DNA of 32,718 nt, from contig USHW01000024.1 of assembly GCA_900554545.1 (NCBI GenBank), forward strand, positions 1 to 32,718, in the 5' to 3' direction. This document shows, one piece after another, positions 8,114-16,446 of this stretch (position 1 is its first letter; each line of letters begins with the position of its first letter). The notes under the pieces are model-generated. The model was not told the origin of the DNA, did no database searches, and saw only the letters and a program-made list of their open reading frames with translations. The DNA comes from an uncultured Prevotella sp. Its GTDB lineage: Bacteria; Bacteroidota; Bacteroidia; Bacteroidales; Bacteroidaceae. The translations under genes and the position numbers were made by a program.

Positions 8114-8395
8114 AATCGAGGAGTAAGGAGAGAAGGAGTAGAGGAGTAAGTAGAAATGTGTTAAGGAATAAGGAGAGGAGGAGAAAAGGAGTAAGGAGAG
8201 ATGTGTTAAGGAGTAAAGAAAGGAGAAAAGGAGTAAGGAGAAATGTGTTAGAGAGCAAAGAAAGGAGGAAAGGAGTAAGAATAATTGTCAGCCAAAGTAC
8301 CAAGCAATTCTCCTTACTCCTTTTCTCCTTACTCCTCTACTCCTTCTTTCCTTACTCCTTTATTCCTCCTCTCCTACTCCTTTTACTACAACAAT
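8114..8395. repeat. Polypurine tandem repeat plus inverted polypyrimidine arm
   Basis: The left arm is almost purely A and G, made of GGAGTAAGGAG-like units. Inside it lie three longer tandem copies, each starting ATGTGTTA, at 8156-8200, 8201-8242 and 8243-8282. After a short mixed spacer, the right arm (about 8307-8392) is almost pure C and T and is the rough inverse (CTCCTTACTCCTTTTCTCC and so on). The whole can fold into a very large imperfect hairpin. It lies between punA and thiL, which point the same way. Open frames through it on both strands are repeat artefacts. Confidence 0.85.
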
Positions 8396-8410
8396 AAAAC
8401 AATTACCACA

Positions 8411-9481
8411 ATGACCGAAATAGCAAAACTTGGAGAGTTCGGATTAATCAGCCACCTTACCGACGGCCTGAAGCCGAAGAACGAGGCGACGAAATACGGC
8501 GTGGGCGACGACTGCGCAGTGCTGCACTACCCTGACACCGAGGTGCTTGTAACTACCGACATGCTCATGGAGGGCGTACACTTCGACCTTACCTATATAG
8601 ACCTTGAGCACTTGGGCTACAAGTCTGCCATGGTAAACATCAGCGACATATTCGCCATGAACGGCACTCCGCGCCAGCTAACCGTAAGCATTGCGCTAAG
8701 CAAACGCTTCACAGTGGAGGACATGGAGCAGTTTTACAGCGGCCTGCGCGCGGCCTGCGACAAGTGGGGAGTTGACATCGTGGGCGGCGACACCACGTCG
8801 TCGTACACCGGCATGGCCATCAGCATAACCTGCATCGGAGAATGTCCGAAGGACGGGATTGTGTACCGCAACGGCGCGCGCGACACCGACCTGATATGCG
8901 TATCGGGCGACCTCGGCGCGGCATACATGGGCCTGCAACTGCTCGAACGCGAGAAAAGCGTGTACTACCAACAGGTGGACGAGGCACGCAAGAAGAACGA
9001 CAAGCGCGCATTAGAAGAGCTGGCACACTTCCAGCCCGACTTCGCCGGCAAAGAATACCTGCTGCAACGCCAGCTGCAACCCGAAGCACGGGGCGACATC
9101 CTGCAACAGCTGCGCGAGCTGAACATACGCCCCACGGCAATGATTGACATCAGCGACGGACTCAGCAGTGAGCTGATGCACATCTGCAAGCAGAGCGGAT
9201 GTGGATGCAGGATTTACGAAAAGAACATCCCCATAGACTATCAGACAGCCGTGATGGCCGAAGAAATGAACATGAACGTCACCACCTGCGCCCTTAACGG
9301 AGGTGAGGACTACGAACTGCTGTTCACCGTACCCATCGGCGACCACGAGAAAATAGAGCAGCTTGAAGGCGTTAAGCTAATCGGACACATCACGAAGAAA
9401 GAGTTTGGACAGATGCTCGTAACACGCGACAACAGCGAGTTCGAACTTAAAGCGCAAGGCTGGAATCCCTTGAAAGACTAA
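8411..9481 (+). CDS. thiL: Thiamine-monophosphate kinase ThiL
   Basis: 356 residues from the ATG at 8411 (MTEIAKLGEFGLI). The open frame extends upstream to 8285, but only through the polypyrimidine repeat, so that part is rejected. ThiL makes thiamine diphosphate from thiamine monophosphate and ATP. Markers are KYGVGDDCAVL (Mg-binding acidic loop), VTTDMLMEGVHFDL, the GYKSAMVNISDIFAMNG block, VDIVGGDTTSS, TAMIDISDGLSSEL and LNGGEDYELLFTV, all in family order. Residues about 175-225 form a charged, Gln-rich insert common in this branch. A strong hairpin follows the gene. Confidence 0.93.
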   Translation: MTEIAKLGEFGLISHLTDGLKPKNEATKYGVGDDCAVLHYPDTEVLVTTDMLMEGVHFDLTYIDLEHLGYKSAMVNISDIFAMNGTPRQLTVSIALSKRFTVEDMEQFYSGLRAACDKWGVDIVGGDTTSSYTGMAISITCIGECPKDGIVYRNGARDTDLICVSGDLGAAYMGLQLLEREKSVYYQQVDEARKKNDKRALEELAHFQPDFAGKEYLLQRQLQPEARGDILQQLRELNIRPTAMIDISDGLSSELMHICKQSGCGCRIYEKNIPIDYQTAVMAEEMNMNVTTCALNGGEDYELLFTVPIGDHEKIEQLEGVKLIGHITKKEFGQMLVTRDNSEFELKAQGWNPLKD

Positions 9482-9508
9482 CGTTTACAAGCCTTTCAAG
9501 CACAAAAG

Positions 9509-9551
9509 CGCCCCTGCGAAGACGCAAGCTACCGCCCCGGCAGGGGCGTTT
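9509..9551 (+). terminator. Terminator after thiL
   Basis: CGCCCCTGC (9509-9517) pairs with GCAGGGGCG (9540-9548), a 9-bp GC-rich stem, followed by TTTCT. It lies 28 bp after the thiL stop. Confidence 0.6.
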
Positions 9552-9566
9552 CTCATAACCGCCTGA

Positions 9567-9665
9567 CATTGAGCATATTACAAAAGGCCGTGTTTTGCAA
9601 TGCAAAACACGGCCTTTTGCAAAGTAAAAGATGACCTTTCACATTGCGAAAGAGCACCTTTCAGC
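9567..9665. repeat. Dispersed AAAAGGCC-type repeat, locus C
   Basis: A shortened head (CATTG at 9567-9571, then TATTAC) is followed by AAAAGGCCGTGTTTTGCA and its exact inverse TGCAAAACACGGCCTTTT (together about 9582-9618). Further units follow: AAAAGATGACCTTT and GAAAGAGCACCTTT. The paired units form one near-perfect cruciform of about 38 bp. It sits between the convergent thiL and gltD genes. Confidence 0.75.
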
Positions 9666-9707
9666 GTGCCGGCCGAAACAGAACGGCATTACGCCATCCT
9701 GCCGCCA

Positions 9708-11054
9708 TCAGCCGTTTTCCTTCGTAAGATGGTCTTTCAGGTTGATTGCCTCAAGCAGTTTTATCGCGTCCACATACTGCGCTATGCCCTCGGCCACCTT
9801 CTTTGCGTCGCGCATGGCAAGCACTACGGTTGACGGACGGTTGACAACATCGCCACCGGCAAACACTCCCTTACGGCTTGTCATTCCGCAAGGCGTATCA
9901 CGCGTGAGCACATATCCGCTCTCGTCAACGTCGATACCCTTGGTTGTTGACACTATGCGGCTGGCCGGGACAGAGCCTATTGCCATCAAAACCTTGTCCG
10001 CCTTCTCCGTGCGCCGCTGGCCGTCGTGCTCTATCACAACTCCGCTAAGTGTCCCGTCCATGTCGAGTATCTCTACAAGGTTTGACTGCCAGTTGAACTT
10101 CACGCCCTCTTCCACGGCCTCGTCATACTCTGAACGCAGTGCGCTCATGTCGTCGATTGTCTTGTGGTAGATTATCTCCACCGACCGGGCACCCATGCGT
10201 ATGGCCGTGCGGGCTGCATCCATTGCCGTATTGCCGCAGCCAAGCACAAACACGCGGTCGCCGTCCTGCACGGGAACGTCCTCCCTCTCGATGCTCCCCT
10301 CGTTGTAAAGGCTAACCTTGCGAAGGAAGTAAACAGCCTGGCGCACGCCACGGAGGTTGCGCCCCGGGATGTCGGGCTTGCGAGGCTTCACCGTACCCGT
10401 TCCCATGAAGATGGCGTCGAAGCCCTGTTCAAACAGCTGGTCTATGTTCAAGTCAGTGCCAATCGTTGTGTTGCAGTGGAACACTACGCCAAGCTCTTCT
10501 ATCTTTTTAATCTCCCGGCGCACCACGTCTTTAGGCAATCTGTACTCAGGAATACCGAACATGAGCACGCCGCCCGGCTCCGGCTCCATCTCGAAAATCT
10601 CGATATTGAACCCCTGGCGTGCCAAGTCGCCGGCTATTGTAAGTCCTGCCGGGCCGGAACCGATTACCGCCACCTTGCCGCGCGTTTTCGGTTTGAGCTT
10701 GTCGCGGATAAGACCCATGTCGCCGTCAAAGTCGGCCACAAACCTTTCCAGCTTGCCTACATGTATCCCCTGCCCCTTCTTTGCGAGCACACAATGCCCC
10801 TCGCACTGCTTCTCATGCGGACAGACACGGCCGCAAACGGCAGGCAAGTTGCTCTTGTCGTTGATAATCCTCATCGCATTGCCCAGATTGCCCATCGACA
10901 ATTCATGTATCCAGTCAGGGATGTCATGGCTTATCGGGCACCCTTTCTGGCATTGCGGAACCTTGCAATGCAGACATCTCTTGGCCTCGTTTATGGCCTC
11001 AAGCATGGTATAGCCTTCGTTAACTTCTTGAAAAAGCTGCTTTTGTTCTTCCAT
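9708..11054 (-). CDS. gltD: Glutamate synthase small-subunit-like (GltD) NAD(P)H/FAD oxidoreductase
   Basis: About 448 residues from the ATG at 11054 (MEEQKQLF). A promoter at 11086-11116 supports this start over the longer frame. Domains in order: an N-terminal 4Fe-4S domain with CLHCKVPQCQKGC and CGRVCPHEKQCEGHC; an FAD-binding region with VIGSGPAGLTIAGDLARQG; a central MFGIPEYRLPKDVV; an NAD(P)-binding motif VLGCGNTAMDAARTA; and the closing GVFAGGDVV. GltD passes electrons from NADPH to the large glutamate synthase subunit. No gltB is beside it, so it may act as a stand-alone paralogue (as in homotetrameric forms) or pair with a distant gene; I cannot decide between these. Confidence 0.88.
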   Translation of the reverse strand: MEEQKQLFQEVNEGYTMLEAINEAKRCLHCKVPQCQKGCPISHDIPDWIHELSMGNLGNAMRIINDKSNLPAVCGRVCPHEKQCEGHCVLAKKGQGIHVGKLERFVADFDGDMGLIRDKLKPKTRGKVAVIGSGPAGLTIAGDLARQGFNIEIFEMEPEPGGVLMFGIPEYRLPKDVVRREIKKIEELGVVFHCNTTIGTDLNIDQLFEQGFDAIFMGTGTVKPRKPDIPGRNLRGVRQAVYFLRKVSLYNEGSIEREDVPVQDGDRVFVLGCGNTAMDAARTAIRMGARSVEIIYHKTIDDMSALRSEYDEAVEEGVKFNWQSNLVEILDMDGTLSGVVIEHDGQRRTEKADKVLMAIGSVPASRIVSTTKGIDVDESGYVLTRDTPCGMTSRKGVFAGGDVVNRPSTVVLAMRDAKKVAEGIAQYVDAIKLLEAINLKDHLTKENG

Positions 11055-11085
11055 ATTAAATAATATTTTGATTTGTTTTCGTGGG

Positions 11086-11116
11086 CAAAGATAGTGCAAG
11101 CCGAGCGAAATGCAAA
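11086..11116 (-). promoter_or_regulatory. Promoter of the gltD-like gene
   Basis: Read on the minus strand, a TTTG box at 11113-11116 and TATCTTTG at 11086-11093 are 19 bp apart, a full match to the Bacteroidetes sigma-ABfr consensus. The gene starts 31 bp further on. Confidence 0.75.
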
Positions 11117-11288
11117 ATAAAAGAGAGTGAAACGGACTTTTATTTTCATTTTCAAGGCTCTGACCGTACCGTCAAAAGACTGTGGAACACAGAAAAAATC
11201 CAAGCTAAAAACAAAAGAAACCAGCCAACGCCAAACATCATGATAAAGCCTGAAACATAAGGATAATATGATTTTTCCACACTTTTCC

Positions 11289-11319
11289 TTTGCCGTATAT
11301 CGTTTTTTTATTACTTTTG
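11289..11319 (+). promoter_or_regulatory. Promoter of the sugar-transferase gene
   Basis: A TTTG at 11289-11292 and TACTTTTG at 11312-11319 are 19 bp apart. The promoter overlaps the longer open frame that begins at 11290, which fixes the true start downstream at 11347. Confidence 0.75.
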
Positions 11320-11346
11320 CCGCGTAAGAACAAGCATTTATGGCTC

Positions 11347-12759
11347 ATGACATCTGCATTCGACCGAACATTTAAACTAGGCATCTTATTATCAGTAATA
11401 GATTGGTTGACGTTCAACATCGTCTTTTTAACAGCCTATTATCTTGATTGGTTTCCGTTGCTCGACTGGGAGCAGCATTTCACCACGTACTTCATAACCG
11501 CCAATGTGGCGTACGTCATAGCTTTGCAGGCTATAACGATAAGCCTGCACCACAGGCAGGCCCAGCCTGCAAAAGTGCTAAGCAACACGTCACGCACATC
11601 TTTAATCTTCACCATCCTGTACACATCTTTCCTCGGGATGTTCACCCAGACAAACATACCCGACTTCTGGGAATCGTTGTTTTTAGGTACAATGATATTC
11701 ATAACGACAAGCGTGGAACGGCTTTTCCTGCGGACATACATAATACATCTGAGGAACAGCGGACGTGACACGGTTAAGGCTATCATACTCGGAAGCGGAG
11801 AAATGGCGCAAAAGGCGGCCTACATAATGGGCGACAATTGGAACGGATACCATCTTATGGGATACTTCGCACGCCCGGACAGCCAGCAACTGAACATAAG
11901 ACCCGACGGAACAAAGCTCGAGCGGCTCGGTGACAAAAACGACATCATGAGCTACATCGAGAAAAACCACATCGACGAAATATACATAAGCGAGGTTCCA
12001 TCGGGCACGACAGGCTTCAAGTCGCTAATGCAGCTTTGCGACAAGGAGATGGTACGAATGTACTATATGCCGTCAACCTTCTACGGTGAGTTCAGGAAAG
12101 CCAAGGTAAAAGAGTTCGGCGACATATACGTCCTCTCACAATACAACGAGCCGCTGCTGGATTTACGCAACAGAATGCAGAAACGGATATTCGACCTCAT
12201 TGTGTCGTTGCTGTTCCTTTGCACCTTGTTCCCGTTCATACTTGCCATCGTCTACATTGTGTCAAAGATTACAATGCCCGGCCCGTTGTTCTTCAAGCAG
12301 AAACGAACAGGGTATGACGGGCGCGACTTCTACTGCTACAAATTCCGCAGCATGAAGGTGAACAAGGATTCTGACACTGTGCAGGCTGTAAAGAACGACC
12401 CACGAGTAACGAAGTGGGGAGCGTTTATGCGCCATACAAACATCGACGAACTGCCGCAGTTCATCAATGTGCTTAAGGGCGACATGAGCATCGTAGGGCC
12501 GCGTCCCCACATGCTGGCACATACCGATTACTACTCTGAACTCATCTCCGACTACATGATACGCCACTACGTGAAGCCAGGCATCACGGGTTGGGCGCAG
12601 ACCCACGGAGAAAGAGGTGAGACGAAAACGGTTGACGACATGCGCCGGCGCGTTGAGAAAGACATCTGGTACATCGAGCACTGGAGCTTCTGGCTTGACA
12701 TCCAGATAATAATAAAGACTGTTTCCGACGCCATACACGGCGACGACAAAGCATATTGA
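11347..12759 (+). CDS. Polyprenyl-phosphate sugar-1-phosphate transferase (WcaJ/WbaP-like)
   Basis: About 470 residues. It starts capsule or exopolysaccharide synthesis by moving a sugar-1-phosphate onto undecaprenyl phosphate. The start at 11347 (MTSAFDRTFKLG) is chosen because the promoter lies just upstream. The N-terminal part has four membrane helices. A soluble nucleotide-fold domain (AIILGSGEMAQKAA and onward) follows, then a fifth hydrophobic segment (FDLIVSLLFLCTLFPFI). The bacterial sugar transferase domain has GPLFFKQKRTGYDGRDF, YKFRSMKVN, DELPQFINVLKGDMSIVGPRP and YVKPGITGWAQ. No other glycan-synthesis gene is nearby, so the gene is isolated from its pathway in this window. Confidence 0.9.
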   Translation: MTSAFDRTFKLGILLSVIDWLTFNIVFLTAYYLDWFPLLDWEQHFTTYFITANVAYVIALQAITISLHHRQAQPAKVLSNTSRTSLIFTILYTSFLGMFTQTNIPDFWESLFLGTMIFITTSVERLFLRTYIIHLRNSGRDTVKAIILGSGEMAQKAAYIMGDNWNGYHLMGYFARPDSQQLNIRPDGTKLERLGDKNDIMSYIEKNHIDEIYISEVPSGTTGFKSLMQLCDKEMVRMYYMPSTFYGEFRKAKVKEFGDIYVLSQYNEPLLDLRNRMQKRIFDLIVSLLFLCTLFPFILAIVYIVSKITMPGPLFFKQKRTGYDGRDFYCYKFRSMKVNKDSDTVQAVKNDPRVTKWGAFMRHTNIDELPQFINVLKGDMSIVGPRPHMLAHTDYYSELISDYMIRHYVKPGITGWAQTHGERGETKTVDDMRRRVEKDIWYIEHWSFWLDIQIIIKTVSDAIHGDDKAY

Positions 12760-12777
12760 CTTAAAGTTGACGAGATA

Positions 12778-12917
12778 CGAGTGGACAAGATACAAGGGAC
12801 GAGTTGACAAGTAAACAAGGAGATTTGCATTTGCTTCAGGCAATAAAAAAGTTGACAAGTAGCAAGGCATATCTCCTTGTTTACTTGTCAACTCGTCCCT
12901 TGTATCTTGTCCACTCG
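12778..12917. terminator. Perfect 47-bp inverted repeat between convergent genes
   Basis: The arm 12778-12824 is the exact reverse complement of 12871-12917. The arms are made of units such as GAGTTGACAAGTAAACAAGG, and a related unit GTTGACAAGTAGCAAGG lies in the 46-nt loop. The position, after the sugar-transferase stop and before the end of the GH28 gene, fits a two-way terminator, though the stem is far longer than one needs. Confidence 0.75.
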
Positions 12918-12932
12918 TTTCTTGTCTGCTAA

Positions 12933-14351
12933 CTAAATCTCCACAAACTTGGTGTTTGTGATTGTTATTTCAGGATTATCCTTAATTTCCTTTGCCTGCT
13001 TCGTATAGTAGAACGTTGAATTGTCGATGGTCACATCGTGTACGCACTCCAAGCCGGGAAGGCCTGTCACCGACACGGCCGTCTTCACGTTGCGGCACGT
13101 AACATTAGAAATGTGTATGTCGCTGAATTCCGGAACAAACGGCGCGTCCGCCGGAACTGCGGCCTGTCCGCCGTCCTTGTCTTCCTTAACGCTGTACTTC
13201 TTGTCCATGTAAGTACACTCGAACACCACTGCGTCGTCCTTAATGTCGGTCATGTAGATGTCGCTGATGTATATACCTTCGGTCTTTCCGCCACGGCCAA
13301 TGCCGCTCTTGAAGCGCAGGCCGGTGTCAGTGCCGCTGAAACGGTTGTTGCGCACAACGATGTTCTTCATGCCTCCCGAGTATTCTGAGCCTATGACAAA
13401 ACCTCCGTGGGCGTGGAACACGGCGTTGTTCTCAATCAGGATGTTCTCGCACGGGCCATACTTAACGCCCGACTCGCCAGCTCCGCCCTTCATGCAGATG
13501 CCGTCGTCGCCGGCGTCAATCGTGTTGTTCACAATGAGAACGTTCCTGCAACTGCTTATGTCGAGCGCGTCGCCGTTCTGCGCGTTCCACGGACAGCGGA
13601 TTGTAACGCCGTCAACAATCACATTAGTGCAGCGCGTGGGGATGAGGTGGAACTTCGGCGAGTTCTGGATTGTCACGCCCTCAACGAGTACGTTCTCACA
13701 ATCCGTGAGCCTGATGAGGTGCGTGCGCATCTTCTCCTGTTTCTCCGGCGTGTCGGCTATGTTGCCGTAGCCCTTCAGGTTGAACGGGAACCACAGCTTG
13801 CCGTCCTCCACCACCGTGCCGCCCATGTTCAGAAACTCCTTCCATTCGGCGTCGCTCACCTTTGAGCGCTTCACCGGCCGCCAGTAAGCACCGTTGCCGT
13901 CAATCACCCCACTGCCCGTAATGCTGATGTTCCTGCGCTTGCTCGCGTTAATCATCGGCGTGCACTTGGAGTCTTTCTTGCCGTCCTTTTCTTTCACAAA
14001 AAGGCTTTTGTCGGGCGAAGCCATGAGCACTGCATTCTTCTCAAGATGCAGGTCGATGTTGTCTTTCAGCGAAATCAGCCCCGACATCCATATCCCGGCC
14101 GGCACAACAAGATGTCCCCCACCCTGCTTTTCAAGCGCGCTTATAGCCTTGCGGAACGCCTCGGTGTTGAGCGTCTGCCCGTCGCCCACACCGCCGAAGT
14201 CTTTGATGTTGACCGTATTGTCAGGGATTGACGGAGCCGAAACCACCGGCATCTGCACCGGCAGGTTGCCGTAATAAGTCCCATAGTCTTTCGCACACGC
14301 CACGCCCGTTGACAACATGGCGGCAATGAATGATAAGATGATTTTCCTCAT
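12933..14351 (-). CDS. Glycoside hydrolase family 28 (polygalacturonase-like), secreted
   Basis: 472 residues with a signal peptide likely cut after ACA at position 20. GH28 beta-helix enzyme acting on pectin galacturonans. The markers are fuller than in the other GH28 at 1265-2557: the NIKDFGGVGDGQTLNTEAF opening, GGGHLVVPAGIWMSG, ITGSGVIDGNG, the catalytic Asp in QNGDALDIS (Asp261), the DD pair in DAGDDGICMKGG (282-283), the HG pair in HAHGGFVIGSE (314-315) and RFKS (346-349). A linker around 390-410 rich in Asp, Lys and Ala is likely a loop. The gene stands alone with its own promoter and no SusCD partner, so its regulation is probably separate from the xylan locus. Confidence 0.9.
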   Translation of the reverse strand: MRKIILSFIAAMLSTGVACAKDYGTYYGNLPVQMPVVSAPSIPDNTVNIKDFGGVGDGQTLNTEAFRKAISALEKQGGGHLVVPAGIWMSGLISLKDNIDLHLEKNAVLMASPDKSLFVKEKDGKKDSKCTPMINASKRRNISITGSGVIDGNGAYWRPVKRSKVSDAEWKEFLNMGGTVVEDGKLWFPFNLKGYGNIADTPEKQEKMRTHLIRLTDCENVLVEGVTIQNSPKFHLIPTRCTNVIVDGVTIRCPWNAQNGDALDISSCRNVLIVNNTIDAGDDGICMKGGAGESGVKYGPCENILIENNAVFHAHGGFVIGSEYSGGMKNIVVRNNRFSGTDTGLRFKSGIGRGGKTEGIYISDIYMTDIKDDAVVFECTYMDKKYSVKEDKDGGQAAVPADAPFVPEFSDIHISNVTCRNVKTAVSVTGLPGLECVHDVTIDNSTFYYTKQAKEIKDNPEITITNTKFVEI

Positions 14352-14391
14352 GTTTGTTGATTAGTTTGTAAGTTTTACTTAGTTTATTCTG

Positions 14392-14423
14392 CAAAAATAC
14401 TGCAACTTTAAGACATTTCCAAG
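14392..14423 (-). promoter_or_regulatory. Likely promoter of the GH28 gene
   Basis: Minus-strand TATTTTTG at 14392-14399, with a CTTG (one off TTTG) at 14420-14423 at 20-bp spacing, gives a 40-nt leader to the ATG at 14351. Confidence 0.45.
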
Positions 14424-14546
14424 CATTAAACGTTTTTTTAATTGCTGACTGACTGCCGGAAATGAAATAATCACGTTTTCCTTATCGGCATGCCAACCGT
14501 CACGATTGACACAATCATTCGTCCACAACAGTCAACCATAATTTTA

Positions 14547-14653
14547 AAACACGGCCAATTACATTGCAAAAGGCCGTCTTTTACACACCAAAAGGCCATC
14601 TTTCACACTGCAAAACACGGTCTTTTACAACACATTGAATGTCAAGCACTTAC
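14547..14653. repeat. Dispersed AAAAGGCC-type repeat, locus D, with head motif
   Basis: Units include AAAACACGGCC, AAAAGGCCGTCTTTT, AAAAGGCCATCTTTC and AAAACACGGTCTTTT (14547-14628). They run straight into the 25-nt head at 14629-14653 (AAC-A-CATTG-AAT-GTCA-AGCAC-TTAC). AACCA follows 13 nt later, as it does soon after other heads. The element lies in the divergent gap between a GH28 gene and tRNA-Lys. Confidence 0.75.
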
Positions 14654-14727
14654 ACAGCACATCCGCAACCATTTTCTTTCAAGACAGGAAAAAATGCAAA
14701 AAAACATCGAAAATATTTCAAAAAACC

Positions 14728-14759
14728 TTTGGCGGTTTAAAATATAATGCGTACCTTTG
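14728..14759 (+). promoter_or_regulatory. Promoter of tRNA-Lys
   Basis: TTTG at 14728-14731 and TACCTTTG at 14752-14759 with 20-bp spacing. TTTGGCGG at the upstream box and TACCTTTGCACTCGC at the downstream box are repeated nearly exactly before the tRNA-Ser at 32667. Confidence 0.8.
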
Positions 14760-14790
14760 CACTCGCATTTGAGAAATACCAAATGTTGAC

Positions 14791-14863
14791 GCGCTTGTAG
14801 CTCAGTTGGTAGAGCATCTGACTCTTAATCAGAGGGTCCAGGGTTCGAACCCCTGCAGGCGTA
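14791..14863 (+). tRNA. tRNA-Lys (anticodon CTT)
   Basis: Cloverleaf by eye: acceptor GCGCTTG/CAGGCGT (with G-U pairs), D arm GCTC...GAGC, anticodon stem TCTGA/TCAGA with loop CTCTTAA (anticodon CTT), T arm CAGGG-TTCGAAC-CCCTG. No CCA is encoded. A terminator follows at once. Confidence 0.93.
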
Positions 14864-14864
14864 C

Positions 14865-14900
14865 AAAGAGACACTTTTTGAAAGTGTCTCTTTTTGTTTT
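14865..14900 (+). terminator. Terminator of tRNA-Lys
   Basis: AAAGAGACACTTT (14865-14877) and AAAGTGTCTCTTT (14881-14893) form a perfect 13-bp stem with a TTG loop, followed by TTGTTTT. A textbook intrinsic terminator. Confidence 0.85.
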
Positions 14901-14957
14901 CAATACCGTCACAGTCTGTTTGCGGCAGTTTTATTTCGTGCTGTCATATTTTTATCT

Positions 14958-14965
14958 TACCTTTG
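14958..14965 (+). promoter_or_regulatory. -7 box for the mscS-like gene
   Basis: TACCTTTG, 28 bp ahead of the ATG at 14994. No TTTG is seen at the right spacing upstream; the nearest is at 14919-14922. Confidence 0.45.
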
Positions 14966-14993
14966 CAAAAAGGCAAAACATCAACAACAAGTT

Positions 14994-15857
14994 ATGGAAG
15001 AAATACTAAATATGCACCTGTTCGGCGTCTCCGTGCGCTGGCTCGTCGTGTTCGCCATAAAAGGCGCGGTAATATATCTGTTCGTCCGACTGCTCACGGG
15101 GCTTACAAAATACCTCTTCTACCGCTCCATGCACAAGCAGCACAAGGTGGTGCTTGACGAGACCAAGGTAAGCTTCATGCGCCGCATCATCGTCACAACC
15201 ATATATATAATAGGTATAGCGGCCTTCCTTTCGCTAATTCCCGGCATGGAAAAGGTGAGCAACTCAATACTTGCCAGTGCCGGAATTATGGCCGCCGCAG
15301 TAGGTTTGGCTTCGCAGGACGCGCTGTCAAACGTAATCGGCGGACTGTTCATCATCTTCTCCCAGCCGTTCAAACTCGGCGACTTCATCGAGGTAGACAA
15401 CATCGTAAAGGGCACCGTAATGGAGATTACGCTGCGCCACACCGTGATACGCGACGCCGAAAACCGCATGATACTAATCCCGAACAACAAGATAAACTCA
15501 AGCACCATCATCAATTCATCCTACGGTGACACGGCCACATGCGCCTTCGTAGAGGTGGGAGTCTCATACACGGCTGACCTGAACCACGCCATCGACACCA
15601 TGCGCGACGAGGTAATGAAGCACCCGTTGCTCATCGACCACCGCTCGGAAGACGACAAGAAGAACGGCACGCCGCAGGTAGTCATCCGCGTGACAAACCT
15701 CGGCGACTCGGCCATTACCCTGCGCGCATGGGCCTGGGCGTCAAGCTCCGGCAACGCATTCACCATGAAATGCGACCTGCTCAAAGCCGTAAAAGAACGC
15801 TTCGACCGTGAAAACATCGAAATTCCATACCCGTACATCAACGTTGTAAAAGCATGA
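14994..15857 (+). CDS. Small-conductance mechanosensitive channel, MscS family
   Basis: 287 residues. It is an inner-membrane channel that opens under membrane tension to release solutes. Three hydrophobic segments are visible (about 13-40, 60-85 and 95-125). The third is followed by the family block GLASQDALSNVIGGLFIIFSQPFKLGDFIEV, leading into the beta domain (VEITLRHTVIRDAENRMILIPN-like region), and a C-terminal cytoplasmic domain ending in PYPYINV. The length matches the E. coli MscS core. The gene likely begins a plus-strand unit with the GNAT (44 bp on) and DUF3795 genes. Confidence 0.92.
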   Translation: MEEILNMHLFGVSVRWLVVFAIKGAVIYLFVRLLTGLTKYLFYRSMHKQHKVVLDETKVSFMRRIIVTTIYIIGIAAFLSLIPGMEKVSNSILASAGIMAAAVGLASQDALSNVIGGLFIIFSQPFKLGDFIEVDNIVKGTVMEITLRHTVIRDAENRMILIPNNKINSSTIINSSYGDTATCAFVEVGVSYTADLNHAIDTMRDEVMKHPLLIDHRSEDDKKNGTPQVVIRVTNLGDSAITLRAWAWASSSGNAFTMKCDLLKAVKERFDRENIEIPYPYINVVKA

Positions 15858-15901
15858 TTTTCAGTTGACGGGTAACGAGAGACAAGGCCGACAGGCCGTA
15901 T

Positions 15902-16423
15902 ATGGCGTATAACAAAATGACAAAACAAATGGCGGAAACACCTGCCGGCACAAGCATAAAGCACGTGACGGACAACAAAAAGCGGTATCTTAAGCTCCTA
16001 CTGCTGGGCGACGAACAGGAATCCATGATTGACCGGTATCTTGAACGCGGTGACATGTCCGTAATGCTTGACAGCTACGGCCGGGCCATAGCTGTAGCAG
16101 TAATGACAGACGAAGGCGGCGGCGTATGCGAACTGAAGAACATAGCCGTAGCTCCAGACTGCCAACGCAAGGGGTACGGAGCAACACTTGTTAAACACCT
16201 TTGCAACGGATGCAAGGGCAAATACCACACAATGCTTGTCGGAACAGGCTCAACCGCAGGCACATTGAAATTCTATGAACGTTGCGGTTTCACTTATTCA
16301 CACACCGTAAAGGACTTTTTCACCGACAATTACGACCACAAGATAATCGAAGACGGCAAAGAACTGAGGGACATGATATACCTTAAGCGCACATTAACAA
16401 CAACGCCCGATGCCGCAAAATGA
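15902..16423 (+). CDS. GNAT-family N-acetyltransferase
   Basis: 173 residues from the ATG at 15902; ATGs at 15917 and 15929 are also possible starts. The acetyl-CoA-binding motif is clear: ELKNIAVAPDCQRKGYGATLVKHL (motif A, with Q-R-x-G-x-G), then GTLKFYERCGF (motif B). The substrate is unknown. It lies between an MscS channel gene and a DUF3795 gene, with 44-bp and 23-bp gaps, so the three are probably one transcript. Confidence 0.85.
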   Translation: MAYNKMTKQMAETPAGTSIKHVTDNKKRYLKLLLLGDEQESMIDRYLERGDMSVMLDSYGRAIAVAVMTDEGGGVCELKNIAVAPDCQRKGYGATLVKHLCNGCKGKYHTMLVGTGSTAGTLKFYERCGFTYSHTVKDFFTDNYDHKIIEDGKELRDMIYLKRTLTTTPDAAK

Positions 16424-16446
16424 TGACGGAACTGTAAAAAAACATC

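Noticed and set aside
8097..8397. Small proteins encoded on either strand of the polypurine tract
   Set aside because: Their sequences are monotone Arg/Lys/Glu or Leu/Ser/Phe repeats produced by the DNA repeat.
8285..8410. N-terminal extension of ThiL through the C/T tract
   Set aside because: The extra residues are a Ser/Pro/Leu/Tyr artefact of the pyrimidine repeat, and the ThiL family starts at the ATG at 8411.
9708..11054. Complete gltBD glutamate synthase operon
   Set aside because: Only the small-subunit-like gene is here; both flanks are occupied by unrelated genes.
11290..11346. Upstream start for the sugar transferase at 11290
   Set aside because: It would begin inside the promoter, and the family-typical sequence starts at 11347.
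15863..15895. Another gene-end hairpin after the MscS gene
   Set aside because: The GTTGACGGGTAACGAGAGACAAGG-like stretch resembles one arm of the other hairpins, but no inverted partner is present.
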